This document shows positions 16,695 to 25,232 of a DNA stretch of 64,000 nucleotides, in pieces. How positions within the stretch are numbered: position 1 is the first letter of the stretch; every line of letters starts with the position of its first letter. The notes below the pieces were generated by a model that saw only the letters and a list, made by a program, of their open reading frames with translations, searched no databases and was not told the DNA's origin. The position numbers were made by a program, and so were the translations under genes. This DNA comes from Streptomyces globisporus (GTDB lineage Bacteria; Actinomycetota; Actinomycetes; Streptomycetales; Streptomycetaceae), in assembly GCA_014649555.1 (NCBI GenBank), contig BMTG01000013.1:186001-250000 (forward strand), given 5' to 3'.

Positions 16695-17036
16695 TCAGGC
16701 GCTCATCAGGGAGATCCCCAGCATCCGCGCCCCCTTCTCCGTACGCGGTCGGTGTTCACTGCCCGGCGCGAACACGACGTACGCCCCCGGCCCGTGGCGC
16801 TCGCCGCCGTCGATGACCTCGCCGCTCAGGACGAAGTACCGCTCCTCCGTGGCGTGTTCGTCGACCTCGGGCCACTCCGTGCCCGCCGCGAAGTCGATCA
16901 GCCAGCCCCGGGCGTACGCCGTGGCCGGCAGCCTTCGGCGCACGATGCCCGGGGCCACCTCGTGCGCCTCGACGTCGTCGACCTGGACAACGGTCTTCAG
17001 GTGGCCCGCCTCGTCCGTTCGCATGTCCTCGCTCAT
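16695..17036 (-). CDS. Cupin-domain protein
   Basis: 113 residues from the ATG at 17034-17036, with a second possible ATG four codons in. The single cupin barrel shows motif 1-like residues (EVDEHATEERYFVLSGEV) and motif 2 (GPGAYVVFAPGSEHRP), with His and Glu ligands for one metal. No enzyme family can be named. It is divergent from a GlxA-type regulator whose start is 71 bases away, so the regulator may control it. Downstream of the stop are three copies of CAGGCGCT and a strong terminator. Confidence 0.82.
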   Translation of the reverse strand: MSEDMRTDEAGHLKTVVQVDDVEAHEVAPGIVRRRLPATAYARGWLIDFAAGTEWPEVDEHATEERYFVLSGEVIDGGERHGPGAYVVFAPGSEHRPRTEKGARMLGISLMSA

Positions 17037-17107
17037 GCCTCCACCGTCGCGCGGGACGATCACCCGGGACGAGTGTCTGCCCTGACATCCTGGGGTACTT
17101 TCCTGCC

Positions 17108-18085
17108 ATGCCCGTATCCCGGCATCACCATGTGGTGGCACTGCTCAACTATCCGCAGTCGCCTTTCGAACTCGCCTGCGCGGCCGAGGTGTTCGGCGTC
17201 CACGCGGAACTGCCCCCGCACTACACCTTCGAGGTCTGCGCGCGGCGGCCCGGCCCCCTGCCGACCACCGCCGGCTACCCGCTGCTCGTCGAGAGCGGCC
17301 TCGACGCCCTGCGGAGGGCGGACACCGTCGTCGTACCGGGCTGGCAGCCGCCCGGCGGACCGGTGCCGGACGACGTCCTCGACGCGCTGCGGGCGGCCCA
17401 CCGGCGCGGGGCGCGCACCGTGTCGATCTGCACGGGCGCGTTCGTCCTCGCACAGGCCGGGCTGCTGGGCGGGCGGCGCGCGACCACGCACTGGCGGCGG
17501 ACCGGACAACTGGCCGCCGCCTTCCCCGAGGTGAGCGTCGCCGAGGACGTGCTGTACGTCGACCACGGCGATGTGGCGACCAGCGCGGGAAGCGGCGCGG
17601 GCATCGACCTCTGCCTCCACCTCGTACGGTCCGACCTGGGCTCCTCCTACGCCGCCCAGGTGGCCCGGAGCATGGTGCTGCCGCCGCACCGGGACGGCAG
17701 CCAGCTGCAGTACGCTCCCCCGCCCACCCCGGCGGGCCCGGGCACCGACGCGTCGCTGGCCCCCGTCCTGGAATGGGCCCTGACCCGGCTGGCGGCGGAC
17801 CTCTCCGTCGGTCGGCTGGCCGCGTACGCCGGACTCTCCCCACGCACCTTCGCCCGCAGGTTCGTCCGTCAGGTCGGCGTCAGCCCCGGGCAGTGGCTGC
17901 TCCAGCAGCGCATCGACGCGGCCCGGTCCCTGCTGGAGCGGACCGATCTGCCCGTCGAGACGGTCGCGGCCCGGGTGGGCCTGTCGTCGGCGGTCAACCT
18001 GCGGCGGCGGTTCCGTACCGCTGTCGGGACGACGCCCGGAGCGTACCGCCGCCTCTTCGGCGAGCGGCGACAGCCCGACTCCTGA
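17108..18085 (+). CDS. GlxA-family transcriptional regulator (DJ-1/PfpI + AraC)
   Basis: 325 residues. The N-terminal DJ-1/PfpI-like domain (about 8-195) carries the nucleophile-elbow Cys in VSICTGAFVLAQAGLL and the ATTHWRR motif. The C-terminal AraC HTH domain (about 215-320) includes LSVGRLAAYAGLSPRTFARRFVRQVGVSPGQWLLQQRIDAAR and PVETVAARVGLSSAVNLRRRFR. GlxA-type proteins of this family are usually DNA-binding regulators without amidase activity. Divergent from the cupin gene. A long terminator follows at 18087-18144. Confidence 0.92.
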   Translation: MPVSRHHHVVALLNYPQSPFELACAAEVFGVHAELPPHYTFEVCARRPGPLPTTAGYPLLVESGLDALRRADTVVVPGWQPPGGPVPDDVLDALRAAHRRGARTVSICTGAFVLAQAGLLGGRRATTHWRRTGQLAAAFPEVSVAEDVLYVDHGDVATSAGSGAGIDLCLHLVRSDLGSSYAAQVARSMVLPPHRDGSQLQYAPPPTPAGPGTDASLAPVLEWALTRLAADLSVGRLAAYAGLSPRTFARRFVRQVGVSPGQWLLQQRIDAARSLLERTDLPVETVAARVGLSSAVNLRRRFRTAVGTTPGAYRRLFGERRQPDS

Positions 18086-18086
18086 C

Positions 18087-18144
18087 GGAATGCCACGCTC
18101 CGCCCGGCCCGCAGGGTCCGCAACCGGGCGGAGCGCGGCATTCC
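18087..18144 (+). terminator. Terminator after GlxA-type regulator
   Basis: 18087-18107 (GGAATGCCACGCTCC...) pairs with 18124-18144 over 21 bp with one mismatch and a 16-base loop, starting immediately after the stop codon. Confidence 0.7.
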
Positions 18145-18432
18145 CGCATGGCCTTCATCACAGCGAAAACACAGAAAGCGTGCGCAACTGCACGCTTTGA
18201 CGACGTCTGTCCGCTCCGCGTGACACCGTCCCGCCCCCGGCCCTCCGGATATTCACCCGTCACCATCACAGAATCCCCATACGATCAACGCAGGCAGCCC
18301 GCGTGATCCGTACCGCCGTGGCAGCCGCCCTTTTCCGTGCTCACGCACCCGATACCTCACCCTCCGCACCGCCGGAACGCCGCTCGCCGCACCGCCGCTC
18401 CACCTCTGTCCGGAGCCGACCCAAGGGAACCT

Positions 18433-19749
18433 GTGAAGATTCGCCGCGTACTCGCCACCGCTGTCGCCCTCGCCGTGACCACCCCCGCCGCGCTGCTCTC
18501 CGTGAGCCCCGCGTACGCCGACGCCAAGCCGGCGGCGCAGACGCAGGAGAAGCAGAGCAAGCCGACCATCGAGGAGCTGGAGGAGGCGGCCGCCGAAGCG
18601 CAGAAGGCGTACGACAAGGCAGCCCAGGCGAAGGCCGCCGGCATCATCGAGACGCGGAAGACGCTCGACGAGCTCCGCAACGGCACCCACCCCCTCGCGG
18701 TGGCCTTGGCCGCCGCCAAGCAGACCGCCAAGGACGCCGCCGCGGCGAAGGCCACCGCCGACCAGGCCGTGACCGACGCGAAGGCCGCCCTGGAGGCCCT
18801 GCCCGGCACCGCCACGGAGGAGGAGAAGGCCGCCGCCAAGACCGCACTCGCCGAGGCCGAGGCGACCGCGGCGACAGCCGCCACCGCCCAGACCGCCGCC
18901 GACACCGCGGCCACCGAAGCCGGCAAGAAGGTCCAGGACGCGCGGGTCGCGGCGGTCAACGCCCAGAGCGTGCTCGACAAGGCGGCGGAGGACGCGCTCG
19001 CCGTGAAGACCGCGGCCGACGCCGCGCTGGCCAAGGCCATCAAGGAGGCCGAAGAAGGCGAGGAGGGCGGGGAAGGCGAGGACTGCGAGCCCGAGCTCGA
19101 CCTCACCTCCAAGGTCACCGGCCTGCCGGACACGCTCGTCGCGGGGACGTCCACCGACTTCTCCCTCCGGGTCACCAACGGCTCCGACCGGCACATGGAC
19201 GAGGTCCTCACGTTCGTCTCGGTCCACGCGACCGACAAGAGCGGCCTCAAGGACACGGAGAAGTTCTTCCGCCTCCAGTGGTCCACCAAGTCCGCCCCGA
19301 AGTGGCAGAACGCCGACGCGGACGACTACATCGAAGGCGTGGGCGCGCTGAAGCCCGGCGCGCACGCCGATGTGAAGCTGCGCCTCACCCTCGACAAGGC
19401 CACCCCGGCCGGCAACGGCGTCGCGTTCTTCGCGGCCGACTTCTTCAACGAGGACGGCAGCTGCGGCGGAGCGCCCGACCTGGACATGTACGAGTTCGAC
19501 GTCAAGGCGGCCGGCAGCAAGCCCGGCAAGACGGAGGACGTCAAGCCCTCCACGACCCCGAGGCCCGGCAACACCGGCACCACTCCGCAGGGTTCGGCGT
19601 CGGGCACCCCGGCGAGCACCGGCAGCCTCGCCGCCACGGGTTCGTCCTCCGCCACCACCTCGATCGCCCTTGCGGGCGGTGCGGCCGTGCTGCTGGGCGC
19701 GGCGGCGGTGTTCGTCGTCCGCCGCCGGAAGACGGGCGCGGACGCCTGA
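18433..19749 (+). CDS. LAxTG-anchored surface protein with Ala-rich coiled coil
   Basis: 438 residues from the GTG at 18433 after AAGGGAA. A signal peptide ends near SPAYADA. Residues from about 35 to 210 are almost entirely Ala, Lys, Glu and Thr in heptad-like order, predicting a long coiled coil (AAAEAQKAYDKAAQAKAA...). A beta-rich domain with two Cys (EDCEPELDLTSKV, DGSCGGAPDL) follows. A Thr/Pro/Ser spacer leads to LAATG, 40 residues from the end, then a hydrophobic helix and RRRKTG. LAxTG is the motif for class E sortases of streptomycetes, so the protein should be covalently attached to the cell wall. Probably a rod-like spacer or adhesin. Confidence 0.87.
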   Translation: MKIRRVLATAVALAVTTPAALLSVSPAYADAKPAAQTQEKQSKPTIEELEEAAAEAQKAYDKAAQAKAAGIIETRKTLDELRNGTHPLAVALAAAKQTAKDAAAAKATADQAVTDAKAALEALPGTATEEEKAAAKTALAEAEATAATAATAQTAADTAATEAGKKVQDARVAAVNAQSVLDKAAEDALAVKTAADAALAKAIKEAEEGEEGGEGEDCEPELDLTSKVTGLPDTLVAGTSTDFSLRVTNGSDRHMDEVLTFVSVHATDKSGLKDTEKFFRLQWSTKSAPKWQNADADDYIEGVGALKPGAHADVKLRLTLDKATPAGNGVAFFAADFFNEDGSCGGAPDLDMYEFDVKAAGSKPGKTEDVKPSTTPRPGNTGTTPQGSASGTPASTGSLAATGSSSATTSIALAGGAAVLLGAAAVFVVRRRKTGADA

Positions 19750-19772
19750 TCGCGAGAGCCCTAGGAGGGCGG

Positions 19773-19812
19773 TGAGGGGGCGGGGTCCTGCTGTACGGAC
19801 CCCGCCCCCTCA
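19773..19812. terminator. Bidirectional terminator between convergent genes
   Basis: A 16-bp perfect stem, 19773-19788 (TGAGGGGGCGGGGTCC) with 19797-19812, and an 8-base loop. It separates the surface-protein gene from the leftward GlxA regulator and can serve both. Confidence 0.8.
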
Positions 19813-19817
19813 GCCTG

Positions 19818-20807
19818 TCAGCGAGAGGCCCGGAACCGGCTCCGGTACTCCGTGGGCGTCGCGTTCAGCCGCCGCCGGAACGCCCGTACCAGCGTGTCCA
19901 CGGTCCCGAACCCGCAGACGGACGCGATGCGTTCAAGGGTGGCGTCGGAGGACTCCAGCTCGTTACGGGCCTTCTCGACCCGGACGGATTCGATGTAGGC
20001 GTGCGGGGTCGTCCCGAGCTCGGTCTTGAAGATCCGGGTCAGGTGGCGGTCGCTGACATGCGCGTACTCCGCGAGGTCCACGACGGTGAGCCGGCGCCCG
20101 ATGTTGCGCAGGATGTGGTGCCGAAGATCCTCGATGCGCCGCGTCGCCGAGATCTGCTCCAGCGGAACGCTGAACTGGCTCTGCCCGCTCTGCCGCTTCA
20201 GGTACATCACGAGCTGCCGGGCGACGCGCAGCGCGACGGCCTCGCCGAGGTCGTCGGCGATCAGGGCGAGCGAGAGATCGAGGCAGGCGCTGATTCCCGC
20301 GCCGGTCCACACATCGCCCTCGCGGATGAAGATCGGGTCCGCGTCGACCTCGATCTCCGGGTGCTCGTCGGCCAGTTGCCGCGCGGTCGACCAGTGCGTG
20401 GTGGCGCGCTTGCCGTCGAGCAGCCCGGCGGCGGCCAGCAGATGGGCCCCGACGCAGACGGAGGTGGTCCGCCGCGTGCGCGCGGCGAGCGTCTTCACCC
20501 GTTCCACCAGCTCGGGATCGACGAGGGCGTGCACGCGCCGCTCGCTGTCGACCTCCACCGAGCCGGGCACGATGAGGGTGTCGATGCTCCGCCCGGCGGC
20601 CTCCTCAAAGGTGAGATCCGGCAGGATGCGCACCCCGGCCCCGGTGGTGACGGGCTCCAACGTCTCGGCAGCCAGGACGACTTCATACCCTGCGGCGTCG
20701 TCGGTCTCACGTCGCGCGAGCGAGAAGACCTCCGGAGGCCCGGTGACGTCGAGCAGGTCGACGCCGCCGAAGAGCACGATGACGACGAGCCGTCGGACAG
20801 TATCCAT
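19818..20807 (-). CDS. GlxA-family transcriptional regulator (DJ-1/PfpI + AraC)
   Basis: 329 residues from the ATG at 20805-20807, which follows AGGAGGG by 6 bases. The DJ-1/PfpI-like domain has the elbow Cys in TTSVCVGAHLLAAAGLL and the ATTHWSTARQLA motif. The AraC domain carries LTVVDLAEYAHVSDRHLTRIFKTELGTTPHAYIESVRVEKAR and LERIASVCGFGTVDTLVRAFRRRL. It is divergent from the isochorismatase-fold hydrolase at 20966, a pairing common in actinomycetes, and probably regulates it. It is a second, distinct member of the same family as the gene at 17108. Confidence 0.92.
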   Translation of the reverse strand: MDTVRRLVVIVLFGGVDLLDVTGPPEVFSLARRETDDAAGYEVVLAAETLEPVTTGAGVRILPDLTFEEAAGRSIDTLIVPGSVEVDSERRVHALVDPELVERVKTLAARTRRTTSVCVGAHLLAAAGLLDGKRATTHWSTARQLADEHPEIEVDADPIFIREGDVWTGAGISACLDLSLALIADDLGEAVALRVARQLVMYLKRQSGQSQFSVPLEQISATRRIEDLRHHILRNIGRRLTVVDLAEYAHVSDRHLTRIFKTELGTTPHAYIESVRVEKARNELESSDATLERIASVCGFGTVDTLVRAFRRRLNATPTEYRSRFRASR

Positions 20808-20965
20808 GGGTTGCCCTCCTGACTCCGGTACACCGCTCCCCATGTCGGTATCTGCATGCTAGACGTCATTGTGGACATGCGGAACGGCTCCTAGCGTGGA
20901 GAACAGCTCGCCGCACGGAACCGGCGAGCACTTCCCCGACGTACGACTCCCGAGGCGGTCCACCC

Positions 20966-21550
20966 ATGTCCCGAACCACCCTGCGCGAACTCAACGGCTT
21001 CGACGCGACCCCGGCCACGCTGACCGGATCGACGCTGATCCTCGTCGACTACCAGAACACCTACACCCAGGGCGTCATGGAACTCGACGGCTGGCAGCCC
21101 TCGTTGGACGCCGCCGCACACCTGCTGGCCCGGGCCCGCGAGGCGGGGACGAAGGTCGTGCACGTCATCAACGACGGCGGCGAGGGCACCCCGTACGACA
21201 TCCGGGCCGAGATCGGACAGATCCACCCGGCCCTCGCCCCGGCCGCCGGAGAGCACGTCGTCGTCAAGCAGGTCCCGAACGCCTTCCACGGCACGGACCT
21301 GGGCGAGCATGTGCCCGCCGACCAGGACGTGATCATCGCGGGCTGGATGACGCACATGTGCGTGGCGTTCACCGCCGAGGGCGCGTTCCTGCGCGGCAAC
21401 CGCCCCACGGTCGTCGCCGACGCCTGCGCGACGAGGTCTCTGCCGGTGCTCGGTTCCGATCTCGACGCCGCCCAGGTGCACGGTGGCGCGCTGGCGACCA
21501 TCGGCGACCTGTACGGGGTGGTCGTCGCGACGCAGAAGTCCCTGAAGTAG
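20966..21550 (+). CDS. Cysteine hydrolase of the isochorismatase superfamily
   Basis: 194 residues. The catalytic triad positions of the family are visible: Asp in LILVDYQNTYTQG, Lys in HVVVKQVPNAFHGTDL and Cys in AGWMTHMCVAFTAEGAFLRG. Members hydrolyse amides such as nicotinamide, N-carbamoylsarcosine or biuret, or isochorismate; the substrate here cannot be named. The divergent GlxA-type regulator at 19818-20807 is its likely controller. The predicted enzyme is soluble and cytoplasmic. Confidence 0.9.
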   Translation: MSRTTLRELNGFDATPATLTGSTLILVDYQNTYTQGVMELDGWQPSLDAAAHLLARAREAGTKVVHVINDGGEGTPYDIRAEIGQIHPALAPAAGEHVVVKQVPNAFHGTDLGEHVPADQDVIIAGWMTHMCVAFTAEGAFLRGNRPTVVADACATRSLPVLGSDLDAAQVHGGALATIGDLYGVVVATQKSLK

Positions 21551-21639
21551 CTGGGGCGTTCACTCGCCCACGGGGCCGCAGGGTGGCACCCCGAAATCCC
21601 CGCGCACCCCACCCGGACCGCGTGATACACCTCCCTGCC

Positions 21640-22134
21640 ATGGACAACCTGGTGACCGAGCGGCTCGTGCTGCATCCGATGTCCGTGGGCGAGGCCGAGC
21701 GGACGGTGACGGGCGAGCCGGACGCCGACGTCCGCTGGGAGCAGGGGTATCCCACCGAGGGAGACGTGGCGGTGGCCCGGCGCTTCCTGGAGCGCTGCGC
21801 GAGCACGGGCGATCCCCAGCCGTTCGGCCCGTACGTGGTCCGCCGCCGCTCGGACCACCGGGCGATCGGCGGCATGGGCTTCCACGGCCCGCCGGACGAA
21901 CACGGCAGCGTCACGGTGGGCTACGGCCTCGTCCCGTCGGCCCAGGGCAAGGGGTACGCCTCCGAAGCGCTCCGCGCCCTGCTGCCGTTCGCGCGGGACC
22001 AGGGCGTCGCCTCGGTGAAGGGCGACGCCGACCACGACAACACGGCGTCCCAGCACGTGATGACAGCGGCGGGCATGCGGCAGATCGGCGAGGACGAACG
22101 CGTCAAGTACTACGTGATCTCCTGGGGTCGGTGA
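21640..22134 (+). CDS. GNAT acetyltransferase (RimJ/RimL type)
   Basis: 164 residues from ATG 21640. Opens TERLVLHPMSVGEAERT, the usual RimJ/RimL-like start. The acetyl-CoA binding segment is VGYGLVPSAQGKGYASEALRALLPFA, and DHDNTASQHVMTAAGMRQIGE is the conserved C-terminal motif. It acetylates an amino group of an unknown small molecule or protein N-terminus. It follows the cysteine hydrolase by 89 bases on the same strand. Confidence 0.88.
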   Translation: MDNLVTERLVLHPMSVGEAERTVTGEPDADVRWEQGYPTEGDVAVARRFLERCASTGDPQPFGPYVVRRRSDHRAIGGMGFHGPPDEHGSVTVGYGLVPSAQGKGYASEALRALLPFARDQGVASVKGDADHDNTASQHVMTAAGMRQIGEDERVKYYVISWGR

Positions 22135-22277
22135 AACCTGGATCCCGTGGCACTACGTCCTCGGCGCGTGCTGAGCTTCCGCCGACCTGAAATCGGAGGT
22201 CAAGGGGCTGGTGTGGCCAGCCTTCGGGGTACTCGTGCGTGCTGGGGAGGGTGGTTCGCGCCTGGAATCATGGGCGC

Positions 22278-23078
22278 ATGTCCGAAGAGTCGAACCCGAT
22301 ATCAAGCCTGTGGCCGCTCGTGCCCTCCGAGGCCGCCGATTGGCTGCTGGAGCTGTGCGGCGACGGCATCACCGGGTTCATGCCTCCAGCGATGCCCGAC
22401 GCCGTCTGGGTGCTCAACGCCATGTACGAGCACAAGCAGGGGCCGGCCGATGTGTCGTACCACGAGTACCACCAGGCGCGGCTGGCGGATGGGAGTGTCC
22501 AACCGCACGTCGTTGGAGGCATCGACTTCGATTCCGTGGGCATCGCCACGGGGGGAGGTCTGGGCCGTTCCCAGCACCCGGGCCCCGGCTGGCGGCGGCT
22601 GCGCTGGGCCGAGCTGGCCCGGCGGACCGGCGACGCGGTCGTGCCCGACGGGCTGATGCCCTCCTACCTCTGCTTTCCCACGGCCAAGAAGGAGGGCAGC
22701 TGGCCGCTGGGTATGGTCCCGCCGACCGAGGGGAGCCTGGACCGTGAGACCTGGAATCGCCTGATCGCTATCCTCACCCAGTTCAGCCCCGCAGGCCCGG
22801 ACACCCGCTGCTTGGCCTACTACAACCCGATGACGCTCGGGGCCATCGACCTCGACAACCGCCACGCGCGTGCGGGCCGGATCGGCGACGCCGAGATCCT
22901 GTACGGCCGGTCCGAGGCCGACTTCAGCCCGTCCAACCTCTGGGCCGAGGACCGCTCGTGGGTCCTGTGCACCGACTACGACCTGTGGGGCACCAAGGTC
23001 GCCGGGCCCCCAGCCCTCATCAACGCATTGCTGAACGACATGGACATCGAGGCGGTTCGTCTGCCTTGGGCGCACTGA
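22278..23078 (+). CDS. Conserved hypothetical protein, unknown function
   Basis: 266 residues from ATG 22278 (MSEESNPIS). No signal peptide or membrane helix. It is rich in Trp and acidic residues (LWPLVPSEAADWLLELCGDGITGF, SWVLCTDYDLWGTKVAGPP), a composition often seen in immunity or small-ligand proteins, but I recognise no family with confidence. Codon use is normal for the genome. It lies at the left edge of a stretch of gene fragments (23149-24297), so it may be the surviving member of a variable locus. Confidence 0.7.
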   Translation: MSEESNPISSLWPLVPSEAADWLLELCGDGITGFMPPAMPDAVWVLNAMYEHKQGPADVSYHEYHQARLADGSVQPHVVGGIDFDSVGIATGGGLGRSQHPGPGWRRLRWAELARRTGDAVVPDGLMPSYLCFPTAKKEGSWPLGMVPPTEGSLDRETWNRLIAILTQFSPAGPDTRCLAYYNPMTLGAIDLDNRHARAGRIGDAEILYGRSEADFSPSNLWAEDRSWVLCTDYDLWGTKVAGPPALINALLNDMDIEAVRLPWAH

Positions 23079-23148
23079 CGACGAGCTGCTTGAAACCTTC
23101 TCCAGCACGGTGTGCGGGCTCGTTCCAGATCCTGACCGCGCAAGCCCG

Positions 23149-23247
23149 ATGGCCCCTACGATTCTGCCCATACTGGATCCGGAACTGCTGGAACGGATCA
23201 CCACGCGCCGTGCGGAACTGGACGACTTCGAAGAACAGCTGGCCTGA
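23149..23247 (+). pseudogene. N-terminal fragment of a transposase-linked helper ORF
   Basis: 32 codons starting MAPTILPILDPELLERITTR and RAELDDFEEQLA, then TGA. I recall this opening from longer coiled-coil proteins found beside transposases in Streptomyces, where EEQLA continues into KQL. The frame is cut precisely where a transposase fragment begins in another frame. Confidence 0.55.
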
Positions 23248-23318
23248 TCTGGATATCCGCCGCCCGGCCCGGCCGCACCCACGACAACACCGCCGCCCGC
23301 CACGACCACATCCTGGCC
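23244..23318 (+). pseudogene. Fragment of an IS5-like DDE transposase
   Basis: In the frame starting 23244 the sequence reads LIWISAARPGRTHDN, then TAARHDHILA, a characteristic internal stretch of IS5/DDE_Tnp_4-type transposases of actinomycetes. Neither a start nor the flanking catalytic regions survive, and no terminal inverted repeats are visible. It abuts the helper fragment directly, indicating a deletion junction. Confidence 0.65.
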
Positions 23319-23513
23319 CCTGGCTGCTCTCCGACTGACCAGACGCCCACACCGCCTGTGGGCTCCCTCTGCGCCATCCACCAGCCCCATCTCTTCCCCC
23401 GCCTGCTCTCACGGCCGGGAAGGGCACGCCAGGATCTCCCATCCCGCGTAACTGCCGGTCCTGATGGTTCCCAGGCCGCCCCCTGCGGCCGCCCGCCGGA
23501 CCCCGTGTTCACG

Positions 23514-24058
23514 TCAGCCGCCGGCACCGCCATGGGTCCGCAGGACGTTCACGGCCCTGTCGAAGGCCGAGTCCTTCCCCCGGTCGAACTCCTCCTTCGT
23601 GTAGACCGGTTCGGTGAGATGCGCCGGAATGCCGGTGCCGTCGAAGGTCCGTCCCGAGCTGGTCAGGAACTCCTCGTTCGGCAGGAAAGCCGACATGCCG
23701 TTGGGGAGCTTGCGCACCATGACGTCCGAGAAGACTCCCTGGGTGGGCTGCCCGATCCGGACCGTTCTGCCGGGCCGGTCCATAAGGGCCTGCGTGAAGG
23801 TCTCTCCCGCGCTGAAGGTCGAGCCGCCGGTCAGCACGGCGATCGGGCCGGTGTAGCGGGGGCCAGGGGCAGGTGTGGCGTACGCCGGCTGGGGGCGGGT
23901 GTGCCGGGCCGGGTCGGCGGGGTCGTTGCGGGCCCGCTTGGCGTAAGCGACGTACGGGGTGCCGGTGAGCCGCTCGGCGATGTGGATGCCCAGGGCGTCG
24001 GAGCCACCGCCGTTGATCCGCAGGTCGATGATCAGGCCGTTCGGACGCCGGGGGCGAT
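23514..24058 (-). pseudogene. C-terminal fragment of an S41-family peptidase
   Basis: Reading leftward from about 24058: PNGLIIDLRINGGGSDALG, then IAVLTGGSTFSAGETFTQAL with the catalytic-Ser region of C-terminal processing proteases, and PNEEFLTSSGRTFDGTGIPA near the end. This is the core and C terminus of an S41 (tricorn/Ctp-like) peptidase of about 180 residues. The N-terminal half, PDZ region and start are missing. Upstream the frame runs directly into a HAD-phosphatase fragment, so the 5' part was replaced by deletion or recombination. Confidence 0.75.
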
Positions 24059-24297
24059 CCTCGATGCGGGGACCCCGAGCCGGGAGGCGGCCAGGGCGAA
24101 GCGGTCCGGGGCGGGCTTCGCGTGGTGTACGTCGCTGCCGTAGACCTGTACGGCGGGGAGGGCCAGGCCCGTCACGGCGAACCTGGCCTCCATGAAGTCC
24201 CTGGCGCCGGAGGTCACGCGTCCCAGACCCTGCGGTGCGCGCCCGCCGAGTCCAGCAGGACCCCGTCCACGTCGAAGAGCACCGCAGAGATTCTCAT
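24056..24297 (-). pseudogene. Internally deleted HAD-superfamily phosphatase
   Basis: The N-terminus is intact from ATG 24295-24297: MRISAVLFDVDGVLLDSAG with the DxDG nucleophile motif, then RRVWDA and a stop at 24214-24216. The middle of a HAD enzyme continues in another frame from 24217: VTSGARDFMEARFAVTGLAL and GSDVHHAKPAPDRFALAASR, including the motif-III Lys. About 70-80 residues, including the cap domain, are missing between them. The sequence then changes to the S41 peptidase at about 24056. Two deletions therefore produced this remnant. Confidence 0.75.
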
Positions 24298-24317
24298 ACG
24301 GGCATGCTCCCAGAGGT

Positions 24318-24764
24318 CTACTTGAGCTTGTACGAGCAGGGCTTACCCGAGCCTTCCTCGCTCTCCACGACCTTCTTGCCGTCGACGGTGATCGAGCACT
24401 GCCCTGCCCCGAGCTTGCCGTCCGGGAGAGTTACGTGGCCGGGCGTGAGGATCACCAGCCGGCCGACCTCGCGCTCCGCGCCCCGTGCGGCGATGGTGGC
24501 CGTCTTCTTCCAGGGCAGGGTGATCTGCTCGAAGTCGGAGTCGTCGAGGGTGTACATGACGGTGCTCGCGCCTGTGCCCTTGACCTCGATCGTCACCTCG
24601 TGCGGGGCGCCTTCACCGTTTCCGCCGGATTCCTCGGGCTTCCCGGTGGCCTCCGCGGCCGGGCCTTTCGCCTTGCTGTCCTTCGCAGGCTCCTCCGCAC
24701 CGCCGCATCCCGTCAGCAGGACCGCGGCCATGGCGAAGCTCGCCCCGATAAGTATCTTGCGCAT
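24318..24764 (-). CDS. Lipoprotein, MmpS-like
   Basis: 148 residues from the ATG at 24762-24764, preceded by GGGGGAA. A lipoprotein signal peptide ends at LLTGC (Cys20). A charged Gly/Ala/Lys linker (20-50) is followed by a small beta-sandwich-like domain: HEVTIEVKGTGASTVMYTLDDSDFEQITLPWKKTATI, then GQCSITVDGKKV. The VxGTG ... YTLD ... LPWxK pattern resembles MmpS accessory proteins of mycobacterial RND transporters, although no mmpL gene is adjacent. It lies next to the HAD/S41 fragment cluster and is intact. Confidence 0.72.
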   Translation of the reverse strand: MRKILIGASFAMAAVLLTGCGGAEEPAKDSKAKGPAAEATGKPEESGGNGEGAPHEVTIEVKGTGASTVMYTLDDSDFEQITLPWKKTATIAARGAEREVGRLVILTPGHVTLPDGKLGAGQCSITVDGKKVVESEEGSGKPCSYKLK

Positions 24765-24773
24765 CAATTCCCC

Positions 24774-25168
24774 CGTGCTGGGCATTTCCGGCGGCACTCG
24801 GGCCCGCCAAGGTTTCCCGAACAACCCTATAAGGCCGATGGATCGCGCCTCGCCATCCCCTCCATCCGCGCAGCTCCTGCCGGGTCGTGCGCCGCCACGA
24901 CCCGGTAATCCCCCGTAAAGCCCCCACCGGATCGTTCGCCACCGCGAGCCGGTGCGGCACGACATTAACTACTAAAGAAACAAGAGAAATAACCCAACCC
25001 GACCCAACCGGACCCGGTGTGAACCTGACGCGTCCCAGCGCGCCTGGGCCGGCTTCCGAGGGAATTCGCGGCTCCGTCACTCACACGGGTGACATTCCCC
25101 AACTCAGCTCGCTTTCGGGCAGGTTGCCCGGCATATGCTCACGCCAGACCACATCCCACACATACGTC
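24774..25168. other. Long intergenic region with an A-rich island
   Basis: About 400 bases without a supported gene. At 24961-25000 lies a conspicuously A/T-rich patch (ACATTAACTACTAAAGAAAC...) inside otherwise GC-rich DNA, followed by short AACCCGACC-type iterations. It is the likely promoter zone for the HTH gene at 25233 and could also mark an old insertion edge. Confidence 0.4.
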
Positions 25169-25204
25169 GGCCCTCGACCGGGACTGCAATCCCAACCGAG
25201 GGCC
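25169..25204 (+). promoter_or_regulatory. Two-tier hairpin in front of the HTH gene
   Basis: GGCCCTCG (25169-25176) pairs with CGAGGGCC (25197-25204), and inside it GGGA pairs with TCCC around CTGCAA. It ends 28 bases before the ATG at 25233, where it could affect translation or bind the encoded protein. Confidence 0.45.
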
Positions 25205-25232
25205 TGGCCAACAAGGAAGAGCACACTTCCCG

